A DNA stretch of 64,000 bases from Bin80 sp964503085. Its GTDB lineage: Bacteria; Bacteroidota; Rhodothermia; Rhodothermales; Bin80. The translations under genes and the position numbers were made by a program. This document shows, in pieces, positions 42,945 to 51,430 of the stretch (within the stretch, counting starts at the first letter, position 1; each line of letters opens with the position of its first letter). A model generated the notes under the pieces. That model was not told the DNA's origin. It ran no database searches and saw only the letters and a list, made by a program, of their open reading frames with translations. Where the stretch lies: positions 51,514 through 115,513 of the forward strand of contig CAZCYQ010000003.1 of the NCBI GenBank assembly GCA_964503085.1, given 5' to 3'.

Positions 42945-45667
42945 GTATCTGTTTCCCAAAAACTGCACAGATCATATCCAAGCCGGGTTTGGACGTCAAC
43001 CTCTTTTCTGGATACATATCCTCTGCTCAAATCAGCTGGTAAAGCCAGCCTCAGATTTCCGTAGATACCCCAGTCGTACTTGTCTTTAGGAGTTGCCCCA
43101 AAGAGGGCATTGCCATTCTTGAGACCACTCACCGCTTCATTGATGCCTCTTGCAAGCTTATCAATAAAGGAGTTTTGTGGTTCGGGTAGTTCCAATTGAT
43201 CTCCGGTTTTTACGAACAACAGTTTGGCAGAGGTTTCTATGTTCTGTCCAAGTAATGCCTGTGCGGCTGCAAGATAAATGCAGCGTTGTACTTCGCGGCC
43301 GCCATCTAATCCGGCTTCGTTAGAGGGTTTACCAGTCTTGTAATCCAATAGATAAGCCCGTTCATTGTCTGGATCAATATCCAGACGATCAATTGATCCG
43401 GTGACTTGTAAGCCGGTCCCTTTAAGGATAACTGATGCGGTAACATCCCATGGGAGATCGTCCTTTGCATCTGCGGATTGGGAGCCGAATGGGATTTCCG
43501 CATATGAAACTCCATTTTCAATGCGGTCCTGATTAAGAAATACGCGCGAAGCGATTGCCATCATATTTTTCTGTACGTGCCCCCAAAGCAGTTTGGGAGG
43601 TGATCCGTGCAGCGCTTCCCAAGCATCCATTCCAGACTGGACGCCATCTCTGACACATTCTTCCAGGGGTTTCTGGTCGGGAGTTTCTCGGTTAGTGTTC
43701 AGTTTTTGCAGCACCATTTGCAGCACACTGTGTACCAACTGTCCAAATTGTTTTGGATTTAAGGTCAGTGTGTCTGAGTCTATATCGGTTCCCCGCCAAC
43801 CTAACCCGTAGTACCATACGTAACCAAGCGGAGCGCGCAGCATTCGTGTAAGCGACGTAGCGGATGCTGGTTTACCAAGAATGTGATTGATGAGAGGATG
43901 ATTGGCTCGAATCAGTCCGTCGTGTTCGGTGACTTGACCGGCCCGCCAACTATGCCAGCATGCAAGTGCCCGTATGGCTGAGGGATCCTCATTGAGATCA
44001 TCAGGCTGTGCCTGCAATCGATCCGCCTCACTCATAGCGTAAAGGGGCTTGGCATTCCGAAAAAGATGGGTTGGCTCTCCGAGCAGATCAGTTGACAGGA
44101 GATGGCTTTTTCCGAGTACCTTCCCCTCTCCGTCGTGTCGTGCAAAAGAGCAGATCACGGTATCGGCTGTAGTTTTGCATATCGTGGCGAAATCTCTTCG
44201 GTCTGCATCTGCCACAGGCAGTGGATCCAATTCCTTGGCCGCGTCTTCCAGACCAGGACCTGTGAGGAGGCGATCGTCAGTATTTTCGCGGGGCCAGTGA
44301 CGCGAATTCAGTCCCAGAAGCCGAACATATCGGCGGGGTGACGCAGCCAGTGATTTTGCGGGCATCCAGGCTACTCTCTCACAGAATTCTGGAGGCTCCT
44401 GTAATGAAATACCGGCAATTGTTTGCTCAAATGAGGCAGCCGACGCAGATTTTAGTGCACGTTTCCAGAGAGTTAGGGCAGCGTCTTTGAGCAGATTTTC
44501 ACCGGTTCGCAACCATATGTGCTTCATGGTTACGTGATCGGCCAGGCTCATAGTGGGGTTCTGTTCAGGGGAAACGATGTAACTGTTGGTTACTTCGGAT
44601 AGCAGCCTAGATAGTGCATGTTGTTCGTTGTCCACATCCGCAGTGGCCATAGCTTCAAGGCGTGCACCGAGCTGTTCATGCGAGAGTGTATGAACACCAT
44701 CAATTTGGCGGGATAGCTTGCGCCAGGTCTTCCCAAACTCCTTAATTTCATCGGCTAAAAAGCGCTTGTGGGCACTCAGTCGATTAAGCCGGTCTGCCGA
44801 TATTCCGCGTAGCAGCATATCTGCCAAAGCGGCAGTAGCCTGTCCCTGGGGGCTATTGGTAACGCACATGCCATGCGCAAAATACAGGGGAAGGTCGGAC
44901 TCTCCGCGCAGCGCGATGAAGTAGTCATCGTACGCGGTAGTATCCGTAGATGCGATGGCAATGTCTCCGGGCTTAACATTTTTCTGCACAACCATTTGGC
45001 GTGCCCACCGAATTGCTTCTATGGCTTCATGGTAGGGGGTGGAGGCACTCACCGCAGTGATTTCAGGGTTTTCTCCGGGGGCGGACTCAAGGCTGCAAGT
45101 CTCTGGTAGACTGTCTGGGACGTGCCTGGGGCCGGCCACCCAGGTAACTGATACGTGTTTACACAGCAATTCAATCAACGGCCACCAGCAAGGGTGGAGT
45201 TCTGTCATGCCCAGGATGTATATAGATCCAAATATGGCAGGTGCATGTTTTATTCTGGTGCGAGCAGCCCTAATAAGGGCTGATGGCCGCAGCATAGAAG
45301 CCGGCAGTTTTTCCAAAATGGCGCGCTCAAGGCTTGCAATAGCCTGCACACGGGGATGGTTTTGTCGCAGATCAAAGCCGCTATACCAGGCCTTGTGGAG
45401 TGTGTGTGTCGCTGCATGGACAAAACCTGGAAGGTCTTTTATTGTGTCTAGGTCCCCCAGATGCGTTTCGCTTAGTACCTCGTGTACAGTTTTGCGGAGG
45501 AGTAAAGTATCAATCGTTGTAGCGAATCCTCCCGCGAGCCGGGCGACAAGATCGTTCATCGTCATGACTTGAGTGCCGTGCGCACGTTCGTGTGCGCAGG
45601 CAAGGCGTTGAGCCACGGCTGCATGGCGATCAAGCACAACGAGTGTTTTTCTTGTTCTGGAGTTCAT
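42941..45667 (-). CDS. AddB-like PD-(D/E)xK nuclease subunit
   Basis: The 908-residue protein is the likely partner of the AddA-like helicase, with which it overlaps by 4 bases. ATG 45667 is preferred to the upstream GTG. The N-terminal half is a degenerate helicase of the AddB type without a Walker A loop. The C-terminal region starts with a 'FGQLVHSVLQMVL' helix and has the nuclease core 'YLLDYKTGKPS' followed by 'REVQRCIYLAAAQALLG'. The four cysteines that hold an iron-sulfur cluster in Bacillus AddB are not visible at the C-terminus, so this belongs to a cluster-free branch. Name chosen from context; a RecC-like role cannot be excluded. Confidence 0.8.
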   Translation of the reverse strand: MNSRTRKTLVVLDRHAAVAQRLACAHERAHGTQVMTMNDLVARLAGGFATTIDTLLLRKTVHEVLSETHLGDLDTIKDLPGFVHAATHTLHKAWYSGFDLRQNHPRVQAIASLERAILEKLPASMLRPSALIRAARTRIKHAPAIFGSIYILGMTELHPCWWPLIELLCKHVSVTWVAGPRHVPDSLPETCSLESAPGENPEITAVSASTPYHEAIEAIRWARQMVVQKNVKPGDIAIASTDTTAYDDYFIALRGESDLPLYFAHGMCVTNSPQGQATAALADMLLRGISADRLNRLSAHKRFLADEIKEFGKTWRKLSRQIDGVHTLSHEQLGARLEAMATADVDNEQHALSRLLSEVTNSYIVSPEQNPTMSLADHVTMKHIWLRTGENLLKDAALTLWKRALKSASAASFEQTIAGISLQEPPEFCERVAWMPAKSLAASPRRYVRLLGLNSRHWPRENTDDRLLTGPGLEDAAKELDPLPVADADRRDFATICKTTADTVICSFARHDGEGKVLGKSHLLSTDLLGEPTHLFRNAKPLYAMSEADRLQAQPDDLNEDPSAIRALACWHSWRAGQVTEHDGLIRANHPLINHILGKPASATSLTRMLRAPLGYVWYYGLGWRGTDIDSDTLTLNPKQFGQLVHSVLQMVLQKLNTNRETPDQKPLEECVRDGVQSGMDAWEALHGSPPKLLWGHVQKNMMAIASRVFLNQDRIENGVSYAEIPFGSQSADAKDDLPWDVTASVILKGTGLQVTGSIDRLDIDPDNERAYLLDYKTGKPSNEAGLDGGREVQRCIYLAAAQALLGQNIETSAKLLFVKTGDQLELPEPQNSFIDKLARGINEAVSGLKNGNALFGATPKDKYDWGIYGNLRLALPADLSRGYVSRKEVDVQTRLGYDLCSFWETDT

Positions 45668-45932
45668 CTGGTTGCACACCGAAAGAGGGAAGCTACCCAG
45701 TTTCTTGATCTGGCGTCATTCGCAGGGCCTCCCCAGCCTCGCGGAGCGTCCGGTTCGGTTGAAAAAACTCATCTGATCTGAGCATGATGCTGTCGTAAAT
45801 TGCGGTAAGTGAAAGATTTAGAATCCCAAAACGGCCACAATCCAAAACAAATCATTTCAACTGACTTTGGCGCTGCACTGATCTGAGCAACCGTTATGCA
45901 GGCCATCTATCGATTGGGTTTGAGCATTCCCG

Positions 45933-46589
45933 TTACAAGTCTATGGAGACCCTCAGATTGGCGCCGTTGAACCCTATTACCAAATCTGAAATCTCATTGA
46001 CAAGGAAATCTGCTTCCTGGAGGGCATCTGGGCTATTGGTGGTCTGAACTGCGATTACGCGAGCGCCAGCAGATTTAGCAGATTGTATGCCTGCGGGTGC
46101 ATCCTCAACTACGATACAGTGCTCAATAGATTGATTCAATCCCCATGCAGCTCTTAAATACGGATAGGGGGCCGGTTTACCCACGCCAATATCTTCGCTG
46201 CTAACGAATACTTTCGGCGTGGGTAAGCCCAAATAATGGAGTGTCTTGAGCGCGAACGCACGTGGTGCACTTGTGACAATGGCCCATCGGTCTGGCGGGA
46301 GTTCCGTGAGCATCGTAGGAACACCGGGAAACGATTGCACACGCTCCAGATGGTTGTCGGCTATGACAGAGTTCCGGTAGGCCTCTGCTTCTGCGATCGG
46401 ATCTAGATGCGGCGCGACAACTCGAATTGTATCAGTTACGGGGCGGCCGTGGTGAACCTCCAAAATGTGCTGATAAGATACGCCCCGTTCTTGGGCCCAG
46501 ATCAGCCAGTGAGTTTCATAGACGGGGTTTGAATCTACGAGGACCCCATCAAGATCAAAGAGTAAAGCGCTACAGTTAAGCAAAGGCAC
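45933..46589 (-). CDS. HAD-family sugar-phosphate phosphatase
   Basis: The 218-residue protein has all four haloacid-dehalogenase motifs: DLDGVLVDS (12-20, nucleophile Asp12 and acid Asp14), the 'IVTSAP' threonine/serine motif II, a lysine in 'GVGKPAPYPYL' (motif III) and the acidic 'VVEDAPAGIQSA' (motif IV). It has a cap between motif I and II, as in beta-phosphoglucomutase and glycerol-3-phosphate or 2-deoxyglucose-6-phosphate phosphatases. The 'KPAPYPYLRAA' form is typical of the latter. Substrate is unknown. It has no operon partner. Confidence 0.88.
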   Translation of the reverse strand: MPLLNCSALLFDLDGVLVDSNPVYETHWLIWAQERGVSYQHILEVHHGRPVTDTIRVVAPHLDPIAEAEAYRNSVIADNHLERVQSFPGVPTMLTELPPDRWAIVTSAPRAFALKTLHYLGLPTPKVFVSSEDIGVGKPAPYPYLRAAWGLNQSIEHCIVVEDAPAGIQSAKSAGARVIAVQTTNSPDALQEADFLVNEISDLVIGFNGANLRVSIDL

Positions 46590-46955
46590 AGTGTTTGTAG
46601 GAGTAGTTACTTTGTAGGTTTAGCCTGCCCTGCGCGACAATAAATGACAGACAATGGGTTTATTGCGCATGTCGGAGCTTCATTCGTACGGTTTATTTCT
46701 GGCGAGATGTGACAGGTTGAGCACGATTTCTTGAAGTGGACAATTGGCATCCCTGTTTTGCCGTTTTTGGTGAAGTTAGGCAAAAAAAATACTCACTCGT
46801 GAATAGCCGCAGTTGCAGTACACACCTCCTCCAAGAAAGTGATGCTTGTAGCGCGGAGCGCTTTTTCAATCTCAGATGACTGCGTGTAGAAGCCATCCTC
46901 CTTTGCAGACTTCTCGGTATGAGGGTTTTTATGGCGCTTGTGCCACTGAAACAAC
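46590..46955. other. Intergenic stretch between the HAD and ParA-like genes
   Basis: 366 bases without a supported gene. A 67-codon minus frame at 46693-46896 is rich in Arg/Ser/Leu, has no ribosome binding site and no family features. No terminator hairpin was found for the ParA operon. Confidence 0.4.
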
Positions 46956-47987
46956 TTAAGAAAGCAACTCTGACTCTATTGTTATTCCCATCTGTGAAGC
47001 AATTTTGATTGCAAGCTGCTTAAAATCTTCTTTGGCATCTTGTACAGCATTTGCGTGGGCACCGATTGCTCCATCTGCTGAAGTCAGGTTGAAAATGGGT
47101 TTGCGATGCTCTTGGGCCATGGGAATCAGGCTGCGGTAATGTTTTACCGTCGCTAGACAGTGATCTTCCTCCAATTGTCCATTAATATTCGGATCCTTAT
47201 TTAACACAGATTCGCAATAGATTGTCGGTATGCGCTTGACCCATTTATCATAGGCTTTTACGGGTCGGTCTAATCGTACACTATGTTGTTGACACAAATA
47301 CCCAATCGGCTGCATCTCTCCTCGGGGTAATTGAAAGTTCTCCCTTGAAGACGCTTCTTGGCTCTCTTCCCAGTTATCTAATCTCTTCTGCCATAGATTT
47401 TTCCATTCTCTTAGTGTTGGACCAAGATTCTTCAGTCCCTGCAGGGAAAAAAGGTCCGCCCCCATAGGAATTACTACATAGTCCGTCGCCACAAGTGCCG
47501 ACCGGTTGATTGCACCAAGATTTGGCCCAATATCAATCAGAATAATTTCGACCTGCACTTTGTCGGCGGCCATCTGCATTACCTGCCAGAACGAACTCAG
47601 TATGCGCATAGGGCGATACAGATTACGGTCTCCCATGCTTTCAGACCACTCTTTCGACAAAACACTTTCATAGTCCGATAATCTAATATCGCCGGGAAGA
47701 AGGTGAAGGTCGGTTGTTATATTCTTGAGAACAGGTTCTGCAATATCCCCAACACCGGCTAATGGGTTAACGCAATTGTAAATTGTGGAACCTTCATTCT
47801 GCTGACTCCAGACCGCCTCGATCTCATCTTCATTTAAAAATGCTGCCGTCAGGTTGGACTGCGGGTCTAGATCGAAAATTACCACTCGTTTCCCTAAGCT
47901 GGCGAACATCCAGGCTAAGTGATAAATCATTGAGGTTTTCCCCACACCGCCTTTATTGTTAAAAAATGTCAGAACAGATGCTTTCAC
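46956..47987 (-). CDS. ParA/MinD-like ATPase
   Basis: The 343-residue protein belongs to the ParA-type deviant Walker ATPases, which dimerise on ATP and act as switches on DNA or membranes. The deviant P-loop KGGVGKTS is at 12-19, Walker A' 'VVIFDLDPQSNLTAAFL' follows, and the 'IILIDIGPNLGAINRSALV' segment is Walker B-like. No helix-turn-helix is present at the N-terminus. No ParB gene follows, so chromosomal or plasmid partition is not the likely job. Its ATG overlaps the stop of the AlbA_2 gene by 4 bases, which makes an operon of two. A role with the partner is inference. Confidence 0.88.
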   Translation of the reverse strand: MKASVLTFFNNKGGVGKTSMIYHLAWMFASLGKRVVIFDLDPQSNLTAAFLNEDEIEAVWSQQNEGSTIYNCVNPLAGVGDIAEPVLKNITTDLHLLPGDIRLSDYESVLSKEWSESMGDRNLYRPMRILSSFWQVMQMAADKVQVEIILIDIGPNLGAINRSALVATDYVVIPMGADLFSLQGLKNLGPTLREWKNLWQKRLDNWEESQEASSRENFQLPRGEMQPIGYLCQQHSVRLDRPVKAYDKWVKRIPTIYCESVLNKDPNINGQLEEDHCLATVKHYRSLIPMAQEHRKPIFNLTSADGAIGAHANAVQDAKEDFKQLAIKIASQMGITIESELLS

Positions 47988-49192
47988 GTTTTTCCTCTCA
48001 GTATACAGACAACTGAACTTTGATTGACTGCAAATTCGGGCTCAGGGTTGCCATTTTTTTTCATCGCCATTTTGGTTGTAGCTATGCCACGACCGAATGC
48101 TTGAACAAATCCAAAAGTTTTTAACACATCACATATATTCGGATTACGATAATCGGTAATGCCTGGACTACCAAAGTTCTCCGGTGTTACATTGCCGTAA
48201 GGACCACCCGGACTGTTTATTTCAATCCGGTCGTTAAACCAGTAAACACGCACCGGTGCATGGGTATTCTCGTATGTCCTGTGTAGCACGGCATTGTAGA
48301 GAATTTGCTGAAGAGCCACATGCGGAAACGGTGACTCTTCTATGTGTACTGGTGCCGAGGCAATATCTACTGCAGTGCGATTATGAGCTTTCAGCTTCTC
48401 TTCAGTACGGCGCAGCATTTCAACCAGAGCACCACGTATATCCTCTTCGTCTATCACTGGATCGTATAACTCAATGCCGTCAATACGCAGGAACTGTATG
48501 TAAGCTCCTGGAAGGAAATCCTGCGGGGTTTTACCGATGGACAGCAGGCCGAGTAGGGTAGGCGTGGCGTCTGTGGGTGATGCGGTAAATTTACATGATG
48601 TGAGTTGTTCTTCATATGTCCTGCTATTGTTTTCCAATACATCCTTAGCAAATGCGGCTGGGAGGTATTCGTTTTCAAAGATGGTTTTTGAAAGATCTGA
48701 GACAGTGCTGGTTGGAATAATGCTGATATCGAAAGGCAAGTTTCTTGTTCGTCTCTTTTCATTGAGAATTCGTTCCTCCTGACCATTCGCCATAGAGCGT
48801 CGTGGTCCTGTACGAATCCATATCCGCCCCCCATACTTAACCGGTGGCATATCTGAGGGCATGACCGTCACTACTGCCATATCGGCACCATTAAGGAACC
48901 GTTTCTCTACCGAAAGAGCGGGCAGTGGGAGAATGTTAGCATCGGTTTTCATATCAGCCAAGCTCCGCAAAAGCTCGTCACTGATGAATTCCCCCGATGG
49001 AGAACCATTGTCCTCTGCACCGACAAACAATACGCCTGGTTGGTTATGATTTGGTAAATCATTGGCGAAGGCGCATACGGCTTGCCGAGCTTTTTTGGGC
49101 GTGTCTCCGCTGAATGAGCGCTTCCTTTCAACCCGGTCGGATTCCGTGTCGTTTAAAAGATCTTCCAGTTCGGAATCGGTATAATTTTTCAT
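47984..49192 (-). CDS. AlbA_2 (Schlafen-like) domain protein with GHKL-type ATPase C-terminus
   Basis: The 402-residue protein starts with an AlbA_2 domain (residues about 12-140): 'LLNDTESDRVERKRSF', 'ARQAVCAFANDLPNHN.PGVLFVGAEDNG', 'YGGRIWIRTGPRR'. The C-terminal half (about 250-400) looks like the RecG-type HATPase_c_4 segment: 'HVALQQILYNAVLHRTYENTHAPV', 'DRIEINSPGGPYGNVTPENF', 'NPNICDVLKTFGFVQAFGRGI'. Proteins of this kind are linked to nucleic-acid or NTP binding and often sit in defence or regulator loci. Its partner downstream is a ParA ATPase in a 4-base overlap. No nuclease motif is seen. Function of the pair is unknown. Confidence 0.83.
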   Translation of the reverse strand: MKNYTDSELEDLLNDTESDRVERKRSFSGDTPKKARQAVCAFANDLPNHNQPGVLFVGAEDNGSPSGEFISDELLRSLADMKTDANILPLPALSVEKRFLNGADMAVVTVMPSDMPPVKYGGRIWIRTGPRRSMANGQEERILNEKRRTRNLPFDISIIPTSTVSDLSKTIFENEYLPAAFAKDVLENNSRTYEEQLTSCKFTASPTDATPTLLGLLSIGKTPQDFLPGAYIQFLRIDGIELYDPVIDEEDIRGALVEMLRRTEEKLKAHNRTAVDIASAPVHIEESPFPHVALQQILYNAVLHRTYENTHAPVRVYWFNDRIEINSPGGPYGNVTPENFGSPGITDYRNPNICDVLKTFGFVQAFGRGIATTKMAMKKNGNPEPEFAVNQSSVVCILRGKT

Positions 49193-49467
49193 TTAAGTTA
49201 ACTACCCAGCAGCAGACGACTTAGTCAAGTTACTTGTTTTTCATACAAAAGGCGTCTTTGTTTCGAATCTGCTTGAGCTCTCAGTTTTGCCGGCAATAGC
49301 ATGTCATTCCTGTTTTGACTCTTTGCAGGCATCCCCGTAACCTGTCGTCGCTACCAACCAGATGCATTTGGCCATACCTAATTCCATAACTGATAAAAAG
49401 GAGGCCTATGCGAGAATGAGTGGTATTGGAGATACGATCCCAAAAGGGGTACAATATCAACGGGCAG

Positions 49468-49809
49468 CTAATCTCCGGTCCCTGGATCTGGACTGAAATA
49501 CTTGGCGAATTTATCCGTTTTTTGAGCAAACTCTTTGTGATCCGCTGAGGGCTCTTTCGTGCGTGTGATATTGGGCCAGACCTTGGAATACTCTGTGTTG
49601 ATGGTCAACCATTTTGAATCTGGGTCATCCTCAATTTCTGGCTTGATGGCCTCCACCGGGCATTCAGGCTCGCAGGCTGCACAGTCAATGCATTCGTCTG
49701 GATGAATGACGAGCATGTTTTCTCCTTCATAAAAGCAGTCAACCGGACACACTTCAACACAGTCCATGTGTTTGCATCGAATGCAGGGATCCGTCACGAT
49801 AAAGGTCAT
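49468..49809 (-). CDS. fdxA: Seven-iron ferredoxin FdxA
   Basis: The 113-residue protein carries a [3Fe-4S] and a [4Fe-4S] cluster, as shown by the cysteine pattern: 'DPCIRCKHMDCVEVCPVDC' (first cluster, with the CxxxxxxCxxxCP spacing) and 'CIDCAACEPECPVEAI' (second, CxxCxxCxxxCP). The C-terminal tail ('IKPEIEDDPDSKWLTINTEY...KTDKFAKYFSPDPGTGD') is that of the FdxA type found in aerobic bacteria. It transfers electrons at low potential to cytoplasmic partners that cannot be told from the sequence. No linked oxidoreductase. Confidence 0.95.
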   Translation of the reverse strand: MTFIVTDPCIRCKHMDCVEVCPVDCFYEGENMLVIHPDECIDCAACEPECPVEAIKPEIEDDPDSKWLTINTEYSKVWPNITRTKEPSADHKEFAQKTDKFAKYFSPDPGTGD

Positions 49810-50090
49810 GGGTATGTGTGAATTGGTTGTATCCTACCGGGATAGTTCGTGTACTTGACTACGGTACTTGGCTACAGACGAAGGGTTGCCTGAAAACTAA
49901 TATGACAGCAGATGTTGGGGGGTATAGATTCCAAGTGATGCGGTGAACCCGAAGACTGATGCTTGGAATTGGGAATTATTTGTGCGAGTAACCCAAGAAA
50001 TCTACAAAAAACTGTGAGCTCTCGTACATTATTGAACTGTTATTTCATTGTGTCGCATATTGGCATTCTACAACACAGTGAATTAGCACA

Positions 50091-50535
50091 ATGGCAAAGC
50101 AGAAAAACAGAGAGTGGGGCCAGACAGATCACACAGTCAGCGGTTTTCTGGAGAAGTTAATAGAGATGATTCCCAATGATGCTACTGTGGAAGCATGGTT
50201 GGCAAAACAACGCTGGGGAAATGAGCCGACTGTCCACTCTGTGGCAGTGATAGTGTACAAGTTGGCACAACCTATCCAACGATGCCACACCGTTGCAGGA
50301 ACCGTAAGTACAAAAAGTCTTTCAGTATGCGCATAGGAACCGCCATGCAGGATATCAAATTGAGTTATCAGATTTGAGCAATGGCGATTTACATCTTGGA
50401 ATCAGGAATCAAAGGCGTTTGTAGTGTGAAACTACACCGTGATCTGGATGTCACCCAAAATGGGCGCGGTATCTGGCGCACTGAATCCGCGAAGCGTGGG
50501 ACACGAAACAACAGACGTGATGCGACGGCAATTTG
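50091..50535 (+). pseudogene. IS1595-type transposase remnant
   Basis: The first frame reads 'MIPNDATVEAWLAKQRWGNEP', as at the N-terminus of IS1595 transposases. Near 50225 the homologous frame shifts by one base: 'CPLCGSDSVQVGTTYPTMPH' with a zinc-ribbon pair, 'RCRNRKYKKSFSMRIGTAMQ', then a TGA at 50375-50377, then 'AMAIYILESGIKGVCSVKLH', 'RDLDVTQNGRGIWR' and 'NNRRDAT'. The DDE catalytic part and ends are missing. It is a dead insertion at the edge of the defence-like island. Bases 49810-50090 show nothing. Confidence 0.8.
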
Positions 50536-50597
50536 ACGTACGTCACACTGAGGCAATAAATTGTTAATTAAATGCCTGGAGGGGCAATGGTGATAAT

Positions 50598-51230
50598 ATG
50601 AAATATAAAATTAAACCAGAAGCCGACCTGAGTTGTGCTAATCTTCAGGAGGCGAACCTTGAGGGAGTCAATCTTAAGGGAGCAGACCTTTATGATGCTA
50701 ATCTTCAGGAAGCGAACCTTGAGGGAGCAAATCTTCAGGGTGCCAGCCTTTATGATGCAAACCTTCAGGAAGCAAACCTTGGGAGAGCAAATCTTAAAGG
50801 AGCAGATCTTTCAAGTGCTAATCTTCAGGAAGCGAACCTCAGGGGAGCAAGTCTCAAGGGAGCCGACCTCTCTCGTGCCAACCTTCAGGAAGCGAACCTT
50901 GAGGAAGCAAATCTCAAAGGAGCCGACCTTGAAAATGCTAACCTACGGGAAACAAATCTTGAGGGCGCTAATCTTAAAGGAGCAAAACTTGGGTGGGCCA
51001 AGCTTATAGGAGCTAGTCTCAAGGGAGCGAACCTTGAGGGAGCTGACCTGGAGCAAGCTGTCCTTCAGCAAACCAGTTTTGAGGATGCCAATCTTTACGG
51101 AGCCGAACTTCAGTATGCCAGTATTCAGGATGCCGACTTCACTGGAGCCAATTTGAGATACGCGGTCCTTGATGGTACCAATCTCGAAGGCACCAATCTC
51201 AACGAAGTTACTCTAAAAAAAAAACCTTGA
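50598..51230 (+). CDS. Pentapeptide-repeat protein
   Basis: The 210-residue protein is almost wholly made of A(D/N)LxX-type five-residue repeats ('ADLSCANLQEANLEG', 'ANLKGADLSRANLQEANLEEA') from residue 10 to the end, which fold into a square beta-helix. Some members mimic DNA and protect gyrase (Qnr, MfpA); others have unknown roles. The central Leu-i and Ala-2 columns are kept throughout. DNA repeats of 15, 30 and 60 bases (the GCAAATCTTAAAGGAGCAGA-type units) show recent growth by slippage. A purine-rich GGAGGGG at 50578-50584 stands 13 bases before ATG 50598. It lies just before an integrase tail and the TerB operon, on the same strand, and may belong to the island. Confidence 0.88.
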   Translation: MKYKIKPEADLSCANLQEANLEGVNLKGADLYDANLQEANLEGANLQGASLYDANLQEANLGRANLKGADLSSANLQEANLRGASLKGADLSRANLQEANLEEANLKGADLENANLRETNLEGANLKGAKLGWAKLIGASLKGANLEGADLEQAVLQQTSFEDANLYGAELQYASIQDADFTGANLRYAVLDGTNLEGTNLNEVTLKKKP

Positions 51231-51430
51231 CAAGAAGGCCGCAAGGGCAGCTGGATTAAATGAAAACGTTTCACCAGACTTGCAGCCTCGCGCACATGCA
51301 TCGCATGCCCTTGATCAGAAGCCTCCCGCTCATTTGGTCCAAGAGTCTATAGGTCATAAATCTCTTCAATCTGCCAGTAGATATACTCATAAGCGCCCTG
51401 AAGATATCGATCGTGAAGGTAGACGATTAA
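51214..51430 (+). pseudogene. C-terminal tail of a tyrosine recombinase (integrase)
   Basis: The frame opened by TAA at 51214-51216 encodes 'DKKAARAAGLNENVSPDLQPRAHASHALDQKPPAHLVQESIGHKSLQSASRYTHKRPED' in pieces. This matches the end of Xer/phage-type integrases: 'VSPHLLRHAHASHALDRGAP', 'HLVQETLGHASV' and 'TSRYLHARPEDSS'. The active-site Arg/His of 'LRHAH' is partly preserved (PRAHASH), and the catalytic Tyr of 'TSRY' is kept (SRY). The N-terminal domain is absent because the pentapeptide gene ends just upstream. It reads on in frame into the TerB protein. Confidence 0.75.

Noticed and set aside
40330..45781. Several long plus frames opposite the addAB genes
   Set aside because: They are antisense frames of the helicase-nuclease genes with no start context.
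49201..49467. Possible small gene between the AlbA_2 gene and fdxA
   Set aside because: The only frame is short, overlaps fdxA on the same strand in another phase and has no features.
50610..51190. CRISPR-like regular repeats
   Set aside because: Repeats are coding units of the pentapeptide protein without unique spacers.
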